A stretch of DNA of 64,000 nucleotides from Cordilura impudica (lineage: Eukaryota > Arthropoda > Insecta > Diptera > Scathophagidae): assembly GCA_963682025.1 (NCBI GenBank), contig OY821517.1, positions 94,299,946 through 94,363,945 of the forward strand. Reading direction: 5' to 3'. The translations under genes were made by a program, and so were the position numbers. This document shows, in pieces, positions 11,340 to 22,689 of the stretch. How positions within the stretch are numbered: the first letter of the stretch is position 1; every line of letters starts with the position of its first letter. A model generated the notes under the pieces. The model searched no databases. It was given only the letters and a program-made list of their open reading frames with translations, and was not told the DNA's origin.

Positions 11340-11990
11340 AATGAAATTGGTGACTCTTCCCGAAACAGCTGTATAACCTTTCATGCAGAATATGGATAAA
11401 TGCAGAATATAGATAAATTTTTGGAAACAAATGTGCCAACGGTTTTGATTTATTTGAAGTAAAAATATTTGATCCTGATTCTGAATAATTTCAAACTCAA
11501 TCTTTAAAATGATAAAGATCGAAAATAAGATTTTTTATTTTTATAAAAAAAATAATAAAATTACAAACACGAAGGGCACGCCGTTAACGCTGTATGTAAG
11601 TTTGGTAAAAACAAATTGTTTTTCTTGTTTTTTCAAGACAAAAACAAACATACATATTGAAGTATGCAATGTGTACTCGTATACAAACATATTTATTTCA
11701 AAGTTGTTCTACATTTTAGTTTGTTACATTGGAAGAGGCTTAAATAGTATAACTTTTGCTTGAATTCTCATTTGGTTGTTTTCAGCAAATATATATGAAT
11801 TGAACTTTTTATTACTGATGAGGGTGGGTGACTCTTCCCGAAACAGCTGTATAACCTGTCATGCAGAATATAGATAAATTTTTTGAAACAAATCTGCCAA
11901 TGTTTTTGCTTTATTTAATGTCAAACCATTTGATCTTGAGTCTGAATAATTTCAAACTCAATATTTAACAAAACTTTAAAGTGTCAGATT
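11340..11990 (+). repeat. Repeat G, partial tandem pair
   Basis: The motif GTGACTCTTCCCGAAACAGC occurs at about 11350 and again at about 11827, each followed by ATGCAGAATAT and a stretch on TTTGATTTATTTAAAGT. The ~475 bases between include GGCACGCCGTTAACGCT and a long TTGTTTTTCTTGTTTTTTCAAGA tract. The same unit forms a pair at 22.69-23.60 kb. The open frames inside it (for example 11509-11763) are low-complexity and not conserved as protein. Confidence 0.7.
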
Positions 11991-12634
11991 CATTTTTTGA
12001 AATTTCGTTTAAGAAAATTTTTTAAAACTTAAAAAAGGAGTTTTCAAAATTTTATAAAAAAAATTTTCCATCTTTGGTCTCATTGCTCAATAGGTTTAAA
12101 ATGTGGTAACAAAATAAAACGTCATGTCTGAATGCTCATAGGTGTAGAGACCAAAAATAAATTATAGCTTTAATTAATTTCTTAAAGTTGGAAAAATTTC
12201 CGTCAAATTTCACGACCTAGTTTTATTTGGCACAAAAGTGGTATGGGGCATTTGCTATTTCTTGGCGTATTTTTTTCGTTTTTGAAGTTATATAGCTTTT
12301 TGAAGAGCTAAGTTAGTACTGAAATCTGCTCCTATAACAACTTGTCGAAAAAATAAAACTATAGAACGAAATTTTGGTAAAATCTAAAGAAAAGTCATAT
12401 TTTCCCCATATAAACATACCTCAAATTTTCAGTCGCGTTGAGGCACCTCTAAATTTTTTTTTAATGACCCAAAACTTTATATTTCTCAAATTTTTGCTAT
12501 TCGCATATTTCGAAGGGGTGAGACTTTATATTCGAAAACTTGTTTCCCCTCCATATAATGAAGGGCCGCCCTAATATGTAAATATATATGGTGGTAAAAA
12601 TTTTTGCATGTGTTTGTTTTATACCCACTAATCA
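11991..12634. other. AT-rich stretch without a recognised gene
   Basis: Nothing identifiable: no transposase motif, no inverted repeat of note. The open frame 12374-12574 has low-complexity content only. Confidence 0.5.
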
Positions 12635-13000
12635 CTAGTCCACAGAAAGAAAACCCTGTACGACTATTTTTAGCAATAGTCCCCACAAAAAGATGATTCC
12701 CGATCGGAACTTAAATTTATGAAAAAAAGGAACATTGCATGGATTTTTTGATAATTTAGTTTATATACATATGTTTTTTATGAAAAATAAGTGGCTTTTT
12801 TTTGATCTTATAAAAACAATATCAGGTATGAACTTCTCATTATCTACACGCAGCAAATAGCAATACCAATAATATTTGATCTTTGCTGATATCCTATATC
12901 CAGTTATTGCCTTAGAAATGAGGGATTCAAACTCCCTCTTACACCACATGCTGTAGGGTATAATATATTCAACCTAGACGGACTATAATTTCACCACTTG
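12635..13000 (-). mobile_element. Family A, old decayed 5' portion
   Basis: Read on the minus strand it begins with a decayed CAAGTGGTGAAATTATAGT, a damaged palindrome and TATACCCTACAGCATG, and continues to GTTCCGATCGGGAATCATC. It matches family A in order but at low identity and lacks the 3' half. Confidence 0.5.
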
Positions 13001-13054
13001 TTGTAAATGAAAAGAGTTACACATATTTATGTAGATAAATAGATTTTTTAAAGG

Positions 13055-13830
13055 GTATCATATAGTCGAGACCGACTATATGATACCCCATGCCATGCGT
13101 TTAGAGATACTATCTCTCAGGCCCAACTAACTGTATATAGAAAATAAGCATAAACCAAATTTGAGTGGGATTTTTATTATTTTTTTCGGCTGCAGATATG
13201 AAAAAGTTTATATCGGATGCTATATCTATATGGGGACTAGGCCTAAAAATGGAACGATACTGACTATGTTTGGTAAAGTCTCTTGTATTTTGAAAAAATA
13301 TATACAAACAAAATTTGAGAAGAATCAGTGCAATGCTTTTGTTTTTTGATAGATTTAAGTGAAGATCGGAAATCAGCTCTATATGGAGCCTATGACTAAG
13401 AGTTGTCCCAGGCATCATTTTTAGACTACTCATTAATGGATGTAATAAACGCATACAAACCCAATTCGAGTAAGAGATATATGACAATTTGGATCTTATG
13501 GCAATTTATAACGATTTCATAGGGGACTTTTGTATGAGGGCTAGGTCGGAACAAGGACCAATTTCAATAGCGTTCATCCTATGGCCAGTGAAAGCTTACA
13601 TACCAAATTTCATCAAAATATGTTCATATTTGCGACCTGCAGTTTGACTACAAGGTTTACATGGACACACAAACGGACGGACGGACGGACGGACACACGG
13701 ACGGACATCGTTAAATCGAATAAGTTAGTGATTCTGATTCGATCGGTGTAATTAAAGATGGGTCTAGGTCAAATATTTTTGGTAGTTACAAACAGCAGCA
13801 CAAAGTCATTATACCCAAGCCACATAGTGG
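13055..13830 (+). mobile_element. Family A HINE-like element, first of a tandem pair
   Basis: From the palindrome (here with a one-base deletion, GTCGAGACCGAC) through CTGCAGATATGAAAAAG, GGCCAGTGAAAGC and the GGAC microsatellite (13675-13705) to CCACATAGTGG, where it runs directly into the next copy. The terminal GGGTAT is missing. Confidence 0.85.
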
Positions 13831-14596
13831 TCTATACCGACTATACGATACCCTATACCATGCGTTTAGAGATACTATCTCACAGGCCCAACTAACTGGA
13901 TATAGAAAATAAGCATAAACCAAATTTGAGTGTGATTTTTATTATTTTTTTCGGCTGCAGATATGAAAACAGTTCATATCGGATGCTATATCTATATGGG
14001 GACTAGGCCCAAAAATGTGCCGATCCTGACCATGTTTGGTAAAGTCTCTTGTATTTTGCAAAATAATATACAAACAAAATTTGAGAAGAATCAGTGCAAT
14101 ATTTTTGTTTTATGATAAGTGAAGATCGGGAAGCAGCTCTATATGGGGCCTATGATTAAGAGTTATCCAATAGGGATCATTTTTGGACTACTGATTAATG
14201 GATGTAATATATACATACAAACCCAATTTGACTAAGATTTATATGATAATTTGGATCTTATGGCAATATATGTTGATTTCATAGGGGTCATTTGTATGGG
14301 GGCTAGGTCTAAACATCGACTGATTCTCACCAATTTCAATAGTATTCATCCCATGGCCGATAAAAAATCAAATACCAATTTTCATCAAAATATATTCATA
14401 TTTGCGACCTGCAGTTGGATTACAAGCTTTACATGGACACACAGACGGACGGACGGACGGACATCGTTAAATCAAATCAGATAGTGATTCTGATTCGATC
14501 GGTATAATTAAAGATTGGTGTAGGTCAAATATTTTTGGTTGTTACAAACAGCAGCACAAAGTCATTATACCCAAACCACATAGTGGTATAGGGTAT
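13831..14596 (+). mobile_element. Family A HINE-like element, second of a tandem pair
   Basis: Begins inside the palindrome (TCTATACCGACTATACGATA), so the 5' terminus was lost at the junction with the preceding copy. It is otherwise complete, with GGAC repeats at about 14445-14462 and a full hairpin ending GGGTAT. It belongs to the sequence variant with ATCGTTAAATC after the microsatellite. Confidence 0.88.
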
Positions 14597-14938
14597 AATG
14601 ACATTGTATTTTTGCATAATACATTATTCAGTGTCAGTGTTACCAATGAGCTTCTTTATGGTAGATTTAGCATTTAACGCATACCGGCATTAAGGAGTTT
14701 TTATTTATAACGAGCACTTTCTTCAGTTATAATTGTTTTGTTCACCTTTTTCATACGATTCGAAAAGTTAAAAAATTGTACTTTCGAGTATTGGAAAAGT
14801 ACTTTTAATGTGGATTCCACAATCTCTTTCACAAAATTTGCTGGCGTACGGACCTTAGGTTTATTATTCGTTTTTTTAAATTCTTTTATTTTTGATAAAA
14901 TCTTTCAATTTCACCTTATTTATAGAATAGTATTCATA
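14597..14938. other. AT-rich stretch without a recognised gene
   Basis: No repeat or gene identified. An open frame from 14738 runs into the Helitron-2 insertion and shows no domain. Confidence 0.45.
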
Positions 14939-15317
14939 TCTACAATATTAATAGGCTAGGCGATTTCTTTTTACTGATGTTTGGTTCTACCGTTTTATCC
15001 CGATTTTGGCCAAACGTATATTATTTGAAAGGTATTTGTTTTTAGCCGTTTTGCAGATTTACAGATTTTTAATTTTTTTTTCCTTTATTTTGAGTAAATT
15101 GCATTTAAAGTTGCTACTAACTCTTACATAAAATTATACAATGCTATGTGTGTGTTTATTAAATTTGTTAATGTGTTTGTAATAAAAACGATTTTGTGTT
15201 TTTCTGTTGATTTGTGAATTGGCTATAATTGATTAGCATAATTTTAGGGTCTTTATTTAATGAAAAACTAAATTTGCTAGAATTTGCGCTCGAATTTCGA
15301 GGGCTGGAATCTGCTAG
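14939..15317 (+). mobile_element. Helitron-2, complete non-autonomous copy
   Basis: Starts TCTACAATATTAATAGGC and ends with a perfect hairpin (CTCGAATTTCGAG, 15288-15300), then GGCTGGAATCTG and CTAG. The flanking bases are A (14938) and T (15318), exactly the A/T insertion site of Helitrons. The length is 379 bp and there is no coding capacity. The copy at 40234-40600 has the same two ends. Confidence 0.88.
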
Positions 15318-15748
15318 TATGTATTAGTGTATGTTTGATTTTTTGAATTGATATTTTTTAACTTTTCAAAATGTCTTAAATAAAACATGTAAACAAAAAT
15401 TTTTTTCATATTGAAATGTTGATATTGGAGTCTCAGCCAGTTATCTTGAAAACTCCAATTACTTTTCGAATTCTAAAATCTCTTAAACTTATAAAGTCAT
15501 GCAAGCATTATGTTCAAAGTGATGGGTAAAAAAGCCAACAAAATAAAAAACTCTAACTGCTACTTTCGGCAAAAGAGAATGGCTGTATTGTACGCCACTT
15601 GCAGCAACCCGAGATTTTTTCATCCGATTTTGGAATACCAAAACCTGGACCAGAACAACCTTCTGGATTGATACATTGTAAAATAAAAGAAATATATAAA
15701 GAGAGATTTGATACGAAAGCCAAACATTTTATTAAAAAATATATTTCA
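15318..15748. other. Stretch without a recognised gene
   Basis: AT-rich. A minus-strand frame at 15553-15753 encodes NPEGCSGPGFGIPKSDEKISGCCKW, which has a gene-like composition, but there is no start, no splice site and no family I recognise. Confidence 0.4.
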
Positions 15749-16556
15749 AACAAGTAAGAAAATTATAGTCGGTCTAGACCGACTATACGATACCCTATAC
15801 CATGCGTTTAGAGACCCTATCTCTCAGGCCCAACTAACTGGATATAGAAAATAAGCATAAACCAAATTTGAGTGGGATTTTTATTAATTTTTTCGGCTGC
15901 AGATATGGGGACTAGGCCCAAAAATGGACTGATCCTGACCATGTTTGGTAAAGTCTCTTGTATTTTGCAAAAATATATACAAACAAAATTTGAGAAGAAT
16001 CAGTGCAATATTTTTGTTTTTTGATAGATTTAAGTGAAGATCGGGCAGCACCTCTATACGGGGCCTATCACTAAGACTTGTCCAATAGGGATCATTTTTG
16101 GACTACTGATTAATGGATGTAATATATACATACAAAGACCAATTTGACTAAGATTTTTATGATAATTTGGATCTTATGGCAATATATGTTGATTTCATAG
16201 GGGTCATTTGTATGGGGGCTAGGTCTGAGCATGGACCGATTCTCACCAATTTCAATAGCGTTCATGCCATGGCGGATAAAAGATCAAATACCAAATTTCG
16301 TCAAAATATATTCATATTTGCGACCTGCAGTTTGAGTACAAGCTTTACATGGACACACTGACGGACGGACGGACGGACAGACGGACGGACGGACGGACGG
16401 ACAGACGGACGGACGGACGGACATCGTTAAATCGAATCAGATAGTGATTCTGATTCGATCAGTATAATTAAAGATGGGTGTAGGTCAAATATTTTTGGTT
16501 GTTACAAACAGCAGCACAAAGTCATTATATCCAAACCACATAGTGGTATAGGGTAT
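15749..16556 (+). mobile_element. Family A HINE-like element, complete ends
   Basis: AACAAGTAAG start, perfect palindrome at 15767-15790 and GGGTAT end. The microsatellite (16362-16422) is unusually long: two GGAC blocks separated by GGACAGAC. A deletion removes the GAAAAAGTTCATATCGG segment seen in other copies. Confidence 0.9.
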
Positions 16557-17290
16557 AAAAATACCAAAACTGATGAAAAAGTACCAAAAATTAAGCAAAA
16601 TATAAACCAGGAACATATACAAGCAGAAATTATAAACATGATAAAAGAGCAAAGAGGGCAAGAAAATTTTTAAAATCAGTGCTGAATAATTTTAAAGGGT
16701 GTATAATATATGCCTAGGAAGATTTTTAGCATTTTCCACGCACACAGTATTATTCGGGTTACGTTTGGGGATGTGTAGAAAGAATAAGCAAGTGAAAAAT
16801 AGTAAACAAATTTACCAAAGTTATTTACTATTGCAAAAAAATTTGTAGTTGTTGGCGATTCACAAACTTATTTACAGTTTAAATTAACATAAACATTAAC
16901 AAAAAAAAAAATGTTGAAATTGTATAAGAAATGCAATATTCCACTAACATTCAGGCCCGTATTACCAACGATACATTACTATAGATCAACACTAGAATTG
17001 TTGGTTTGGGTAACTCCTTTCAATATATGAATTTGAATTCGTTTCTATAAACTATAGACGTGAGGGAACAAATTGTGTTAGCACACACAAAATAAATAGG
17101 GTTACCATTCTACTTTATGTTTTGCTGATAAAAGTTTTTAAGATGTAAACAAAATAATATGTTAAATATTCTTCGCTTACAATCTTTAAGAAAAATACAC
17201 ATTTAGCCGAGCTCCACATTAAGAACAACTGGATGTAAATGTGGTTACCCAAAATTGATAAAAGATAAACGCAAAAAATAACTGATATAA
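16557..17290. other. AT-rich stretch without a recognised gene
   Basis: No gene, transposase motif or notable repeat was seen. Confidence 0.5.
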
Positions 17291-17690
17291 AACAAGTAAG
17301 AATCTTATAGTCGGTCTAGACCGACTATGCGATACGTGTTTGTAGAATTAGTCTAAGTCGAACTAATTGAGTATAGTAAATAAGCATCTCCCAAATCTGA
17401 GGGGAATTTTTATTAATTTTTCTGCGTAATTCATACATAAATCCAAAAAATTTTTTGTATGTAAGGCCACTTTAAGGGATAATCCACATATAAAGCTGAT
17501 TCCCGATCTTCACTTCAATCTATAAAAAAACAAATATATTGCACACATTTTTTTTAAAATTGGTTTATATAAATTTTTGGAGGAAACTAAGCGAATTTAC
17601 CAAATTTGGCAATGGTCGATCTTTATTTTTGACATGTTCCCCATAAAAAACATCTAGAACGACTATGATTTTCATATTTGTTTTTTTTTT
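17291..17690. mobile_element. Family A fragments joined head to head
   Basis: 17291-17430 is a plus-strand 5' end (AACAAGTAAG, palindrome, CTAATTGAGTATAG). From about 17495 the sequence is minus-strand family A (TTCCCGATCTTCACTTCAATC, GCACACATTTT, GAACGACTATGATTTTC). The result is an inverted, rearranged remnant of two copies or one internally inverted copy. Confidence 0.6.
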
Positions 17691-17954
17691 TTTTTTTTGC
17701 AAAACCGAATAACAATATATACAATATTGAAATAAATATGAACGCTGTATTTGAGGAACATAAAATAAATATCTAAAAAATACATTTATATATTCCATAA
17801 ATTCAGTAAAAGAAGTTAACGGCATAGGACTTTTGATGTTATTATTGTTTATTTATTATATTGATAACTTGTACTGGCCCAACCATTTTTAAATAAATGC
17901 TTAATTAAGTTATTTGAGACTTTTCAAAAGTATGAAAAAATAAAAATTGTCATA

Positions 17955-19132
17955 TCTATATATGTATATATAATTCATTTTCTGTTTGTTTGTTTGTTTG
18001 TTTATTTGTTTTTTTCTTTTTCAACGGATTTCTCTGAAATTTGGCACAATCTCTGTACCTCACCCACTTTTTATATACACCCACTTTTACACCCAATTTT
18101 TATATACAATTCATTTTATGTTTTTTGGAATATTTGAGCGCTATACAAATTTTCATTTGTTAACGGATTTTATCTGAAATTTGGTAAATACAATTTCTGT
18201 ACTCTAGGGAAGGTCACCATGTGCATTCTACCGGCCACGCCTACTTTTGCGCTCACTCCTTATATAAAATTCATATTCTGTTTTGGTATATTTGTTCGCT
18301 ATACAAATTTTTATTTGTCAACGCATTTCTCTGAGATTTTGTACACACGATCTCTGTACTCCAGGTAAGGTCACCATATGCTTCTTATCGGCCACGCCTG
18401 CTTTTACGCCCACTTCTTACATAAAATTCATTTTCTGTTTTTTGCTATATTTGTTCGCTATACAAATTTTAACTTTTCAACGGATTTCTCTGAAATTTGG
18501 TACACACGATCTCTATACCCCAGAGAAGGTCGCCATATGCTTCTTACCGACCATGGCTACTGTAAGTGTTTGTTAACCTATTTTAATTTTTCAATGGACT
18601 TACTACTCTTGATTTTACACCGTTATGAAATAAATATGGTAAATCAACCTATTACAAATATTCGCGTTGCCATTTTTACTATGTGAGTTGTAACACCCCA
18701 AAATTAGTGCAGATTTATTTCATGGGTGACCAGACACAGGTTGACTACCACCGCAGGATTACTCCGATGAGATCAATTCATACAGCTATTTCCATTTCGC
18801 CTTTTTAACTATATTGGAAAACAAAATATAAAATTTATTTCCATCTCGCCTTTTGGCTACATTGGAAAGCAACCTATTACAAATATTTCCATTTCATCTT
18901 TTTCACTATATAAATCAGTTGTAAAGGCGGAATAAGAACTATTTGCAATTGAAATTGAATTTTTTCATCATGAACAAATTCCCCAATCCCATACAAATTT
19001 TTGGGAATAAAGTTAATTTTTTGGGGAATTTGTTCATTGGGGACTAAGTACTCAGCGCTTGGTAAGCATAGTGAACCATTTTTCAAGTCAAAGGCCGCTG
19101 GATCCTGTGCAAGACCGGGTAAAAACAGCTAG
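17955..19132 (+). mobile_element. Helitron-1, copy with both ends
   Basis: Starts TCTATATATGTATATATAAT after an A, then a GTTT/TTTG run (17985-18005). Next come about four tandem units of ~158 bp (17980-18600; landmark CAACGGATTTCTCTGAAATT). A short block with CGCCTTTT repeats follows, then GGGGACTAAGTACTCAGCGC and GCAAGACCGGGTAAAAACAG, ending CTAG at 19129-19132. The base after it is A rather than T. It lacks the GC-rich repeat block of the other copies. No protein is encoded; the frames inside the tandem block (for example 18283-18576) reflect the repeat. Confidence 0.8.
17980..18600 (+). repeat. ~158-bp tandem repeats inside Helitron-1
   Basis: The landmark for 'CAACGGATTTCTCTGAAATT' occurs at about 18023, 18161, 18319 and 18478, spacings 138-159. 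Each unit carries CGCTATACAAATTTT, a CGATCTCTGTACTCC segment and GGCCACGCC. The same unit is repeated on the other strand at 35.56-36.74 and 57.1-57.5 kb. Confidence 0.85.
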
Positions 19133-19321
19133 AATCTTATATAGTTTAACCATAGTTTTATATAGCTTATGCAAAATCTTCTGAATTTGCATGTTATGCT
19201 AAAAACTTCGGTAAAATATGTTTTTTTTTTCTGGCTAATACTATACTTTTTTTAATGTGTTGAGAATATGTTACACGATTATTCATTATGAAGCCTATTA
19301 AAGCTATATTGTTATCAATAA

Positions 19322-19699
19322 ACCAAAAATATATGTAAATCGTATTACCAAGAAGTTGGGAATGTTAAAAGTAGTTTCACCTAAAAAAAAATAGTGCATA
19401 CGTATATATAGATGAAAGAAATTTTCTAGAAAACGTGAAATTCATTAATAGTAATATCAAATCTATGCTCCACAATATTGAATGAAGTTAAGCTACCGTT
19501 GGCTAAATAAACCAAAAATATATGTAAATCGTATTACCAAGAAGTTGGGAATGTTAAAAGTAGTTTCACCTAAAAAAAAAAAAAATAGTGCATACGTATA
19601 TTTAGATGAAAGAAATTTTCTAGAAAACATGAAATTCATTAATAGCAATATCAAATCTATGCTCCACAATATTGAATGAAGTTAAGCTACCATTGGATG
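19322..19699 (+). repeat. 189-bp direct tandem duplication
   Basis: Two head-to-tail copies, 19322-19510 and 19511-19699, each starting ACCAAAAATATATGTAAATC and ending GTTAAGCTACC. They differ by a few substitutions and the length of an A run, so the duplication is fairly recent. The frame at 19482-19679 crosses the junction and is not a supported gene. Confidence 0.9.
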
Positions 19700-20664
19700 A
19701 CAATTAACAGTTGCTGCTAATCCAATCGGAAAAATATATTTTGCTATTTCGAAAGACTGTTTTGATATCTTGCAACTTAATAGAAGTTTATCTAATCTGA
19801 TGAGTAACCTATATATTTATCGAAATACAGCACTGACAAACAGTTTGTGCATGCATATTATAGCTGAAATCACGCACGTTATCGAGCAATCCATCAGCGA
19901 TACATTTATGTAAATATTATATAAGAGTAATTTTGGAACTTATCACAACAACAATTTTGATATAAACAATTTTATGGCCTACATAAACATAAATGCTCCA
20001 CTTGCTACAACCAAGCTGCAGCATTTTTGATGTGACTATACAAACAAATTAGGTCGTCTCCAATATCTGATGCATTAATAAGTACTGTATGGAAAAATTT
20101 AAACAAATCTAAAGTCGACCAAGGTTTATTCATGCGGATAGACAAGTCAATTACTTCATATTATTATTCATTATTTGAAAAAGGTTTAGCAGTTCAAATT
20201 CGCTTGAATCTCACTTTCTTCATATTGTACTCTTTCACTTTCAATAACCAAGACAAAATTTCATTAGGTAATAATATAACGAAGATACTGTTAAATAATT
20301 TGATTAAATGCTGCATGTTTAGCATTTTTCATGAGTTAAGTTTTATTATGCGTGTCTAAAAACTCAACTAATAAATCGAAATACGAATATAACAATTAAT
20401 TTTACATAAATACTCGTACACCACGAAAAACATATAAAACTTCAAAAGAAAGGCAAAGAGAAAAATTGATGCATTAAAAATTCATTAAAGAGATATTGGG
20501 GAATTTGTAGCAAAATTAATTCATGTGGAAAATGAAAGTAAACTATACTAAAAATAATAATCATGCAACACTTAAGATAAAACTGAAATTTTATTTTTAA
20601 AAAAATAAAAAAAGTCAAGCGCAGCTTCCCATTTCAGAATGACTGTTATTGACGATATTAATAA
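19700..20664. other. AT-rich stretch without a recognised gene
   Basis: No domain or repeat recognised. The open frame 20132-20359 has no family resemblance that I can see. Confidence 0.45.
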
Positions 20665-20935
20665 TTTTTTTATACCCTCCACACCTCAGTAGCAGTGGGT
20701 ATATATAGGTTTATTATTCCGTTTGTAACGCATTGAAAAACATATTTGCGAACCCATAAAGAATATATATTCTTGATAATTATCAGGGCTCGAGTCGATA
20801 TAGCGTTATCCGTCTGTCTGTTAAAATCACGCTCATTCACAAAATAAACCATTTACCTGGGTAAGGTTAGGTTAATATCATTTGCCATTATTCCCGCCAG
20901 ATTGGTATTTAAAATGGGGTAAATCCGGCATCACT
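20665..20935 (-). mobile_element. Family B HINE-like element, 3' part
   Basis: The left end TATACCCTCCACACCTCAG...GTGGGTATATATAGG is the 3' hairpin of family B read on the minus strand. It is followed by ATTCCGTTTGTAACGCATT and a short CCGTCTGTCTGTT run. Same order as 51353-51937, but cut off after ~270 bases. Confidence 0.7.
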
Positions 20936-21007
20936 ATATATTTGTTGTAATATGTTAGTGGATATACATAATAGGTGTACAACACATTCACAGTTCAAAA
21001 TACGTAA

Positions 21008-21359
21008 GACTACTCATTAATGGATGTAATAAACGCATACAAACCCAATTTGAGTAAGATCTATATGACAATTTGGATCTTAAGGCAATTTATGTCGATT
21101 TCATAGGGGTCATTTGTAGGGGGGCTAAGTCTGAACATGGATCGATTCTCATCAATTTCAATAGTGTTCATCCCATGGCCGATAAAAAATCAAATACCAA
21201 ATTTCATCAAAATATGTTCATATTTGCGACCTGCAGTTTGATTACAAGCTTTACATGGACACACAGACGGACGGACGGACGGACGGACATGGGTGGGTGT
21301 AGGTCAAATATTTTTGGTTGTTACAATCAGCAGCACAAAGTCATTAATTTATAGGGTAT
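21008..21359 (+). mobile_element. Family A, 3' half only
   Basis: Starts abruptly at GACTACTCATTAATGGATG and runs through the GGAC repeats (21267-21287) to ATAGGGTAT. Part of the region between microsatellite and hairpin is deleted, so CACATAGTGG is missing. Confidence 0.85.
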
Positions 21360-21606
21360 AAAAAGCCACAAAAAATGATGCAATCATACCAAAAAACACA
21401 AATACCATGAGCTATGTTAGCAGTATTGCCACATATTTTTTATCGTTATCACGATATAATAAAAAAAATCGCCAATATGAAAGAAAAAATATAATGCCTA
21501 ATGAAAAACGAAAAATTAAAAATAAGAAATGAAAAATGAAAACTGAAAATTGAAAATTTAAAAATGAAAATTAAAAATTAAAACTTAAAAATTAAAAATC
21601 AAAATG
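21360..21606 (+). repeat. Direct repeat H, first copy
   Basis: From AAAGCCACAAAAAATGATGC through TTATCGTTATCACGATATAA to a purine-rich run of GAAAATGAAAA-type words. A second copy lies at 22478-22680. Both copies directly follow the 3' end of a HINE-like element. Confidence 0.75.
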
Positions 21607-21607
21607 A

Positions 21608-22477
21608 ACAAGTAAGAGTGTAAATTCTGCTGTGCCGAATTTTTTGATACCCTCCATCTGCGTCTTAAACTCAATATTACACCCAATGTTGAGTACGGCT
21701 ACCACTTTAAAACTATTGCCGATACTGAAACATTAATTCCGAATACCAATTAAATTTAACGTTAATTGTTTTTTCTTTTGGTCAGTCTCTATTATAATTT
21801 ATTTTTATAAAAAATAATGATCATGTGTTCTAAAAAAAGAATTAATACTGTTTGATTACTAGAGTAGAAATCCTATTAGTTCCCAAGTCCTGCATATAAT
21901 ACCAACGAAATTCATTATATAACACAGCCGGCTTTATAATACCAAAAGTTTGACCCCTCTTAGAATGTTTTAAGACCTAAGAAGTTATACGATAATTAAA
22001 AAAATGCAAATGATTCTTGGCTAAAAATTATTAGTATTTAAAATAAGCGAATTTTTAAATATTTTTATAAGAATTAGCTAGTAATATGTTAATTTAAGGA
22101 TACATTTAATACAAAAAAAGGACTACATACGTAATAGTAATAGGTAAGAATATAAAGATAGAAATTAAAGCTTATATTATTTAATTTTAATTTTGAATTG
22201 TGATTTTGAAATTAAAATTTTTTAATATTTAGCCCATTTTCAATACCGATCTGCTGGGAATTATGGCAAATGATATTGTTTTAACCTTATCCAGTTAGAT
22301 GGGTTTTTTTGTGATCGAGCGTGATTTCAACAGACAGACGGACAGACGGACATCGCTATTTCGAATCGAGTTGTGATAAGGATCAATTATAGATATACTG
22401 TATGGGGGTCGGAAATTAGTTTTTCGATGCGTTACAAACGGAATGACAAACCTATATATATACCATCTGGAAGGTAT
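21608..22477 (+). mobile_element. Family B HINE-like element, longest copy
   Basis: Starts AACAAGTAAGAGTG, then the short palindrome TTCTGCTGTGCCGAA and ATACCCTCCA, and ends with a CAGACGGACAGACGGAC run (22331-22350), GCGTTACAAACGGAATGAC and ACCATCTGGAAGGTAT. The layout mirrors family A: short palindrome, subterminal ATACCC, microsatellite, terminal hairpin. Its 5' 520 bases match 23610-24168 in inverted orientation. Confidence 0.75.
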
Positions 22478-22680
22478 AAAAAGCCACAAAAAAATGATGC
22501 AATCATACCAAAAAACACAAACATGAGCTACATATGTTAGAAGTATTTCCACATATTTTTTTTTATCGTTATCACGATATAATAAAAAAAATCGCCAATA
22601 TGAAAAAATATAATGCCTAATGAAAAACGAAAAATGAAAAATTAAAAATTAAAAATGAAAATTGAAAATATAAAATTTAG
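22478..22680 (+). repeat. Direct repeat H, second copy
   Basis: Same landmarks as 21360-21606 (AAAGCCACAAAAAAATGATG, TTATCGTTATCACGATATAA), about 90% identical by eye, ending in the GAAAATTGAAAATATAAAAT tract where repeat G begins. Confidence 0.75.
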
Positions 22681-22689
22681 CATTAACGC

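Noticed and set aside
15553..15753. Cysteine-containing minus-strand frame NPEGCSGPGFGIPKSDEKIS
   Set aside because: Gene-like composition, but no start codon, splice acceptor or family. Left as a note in the gap description.
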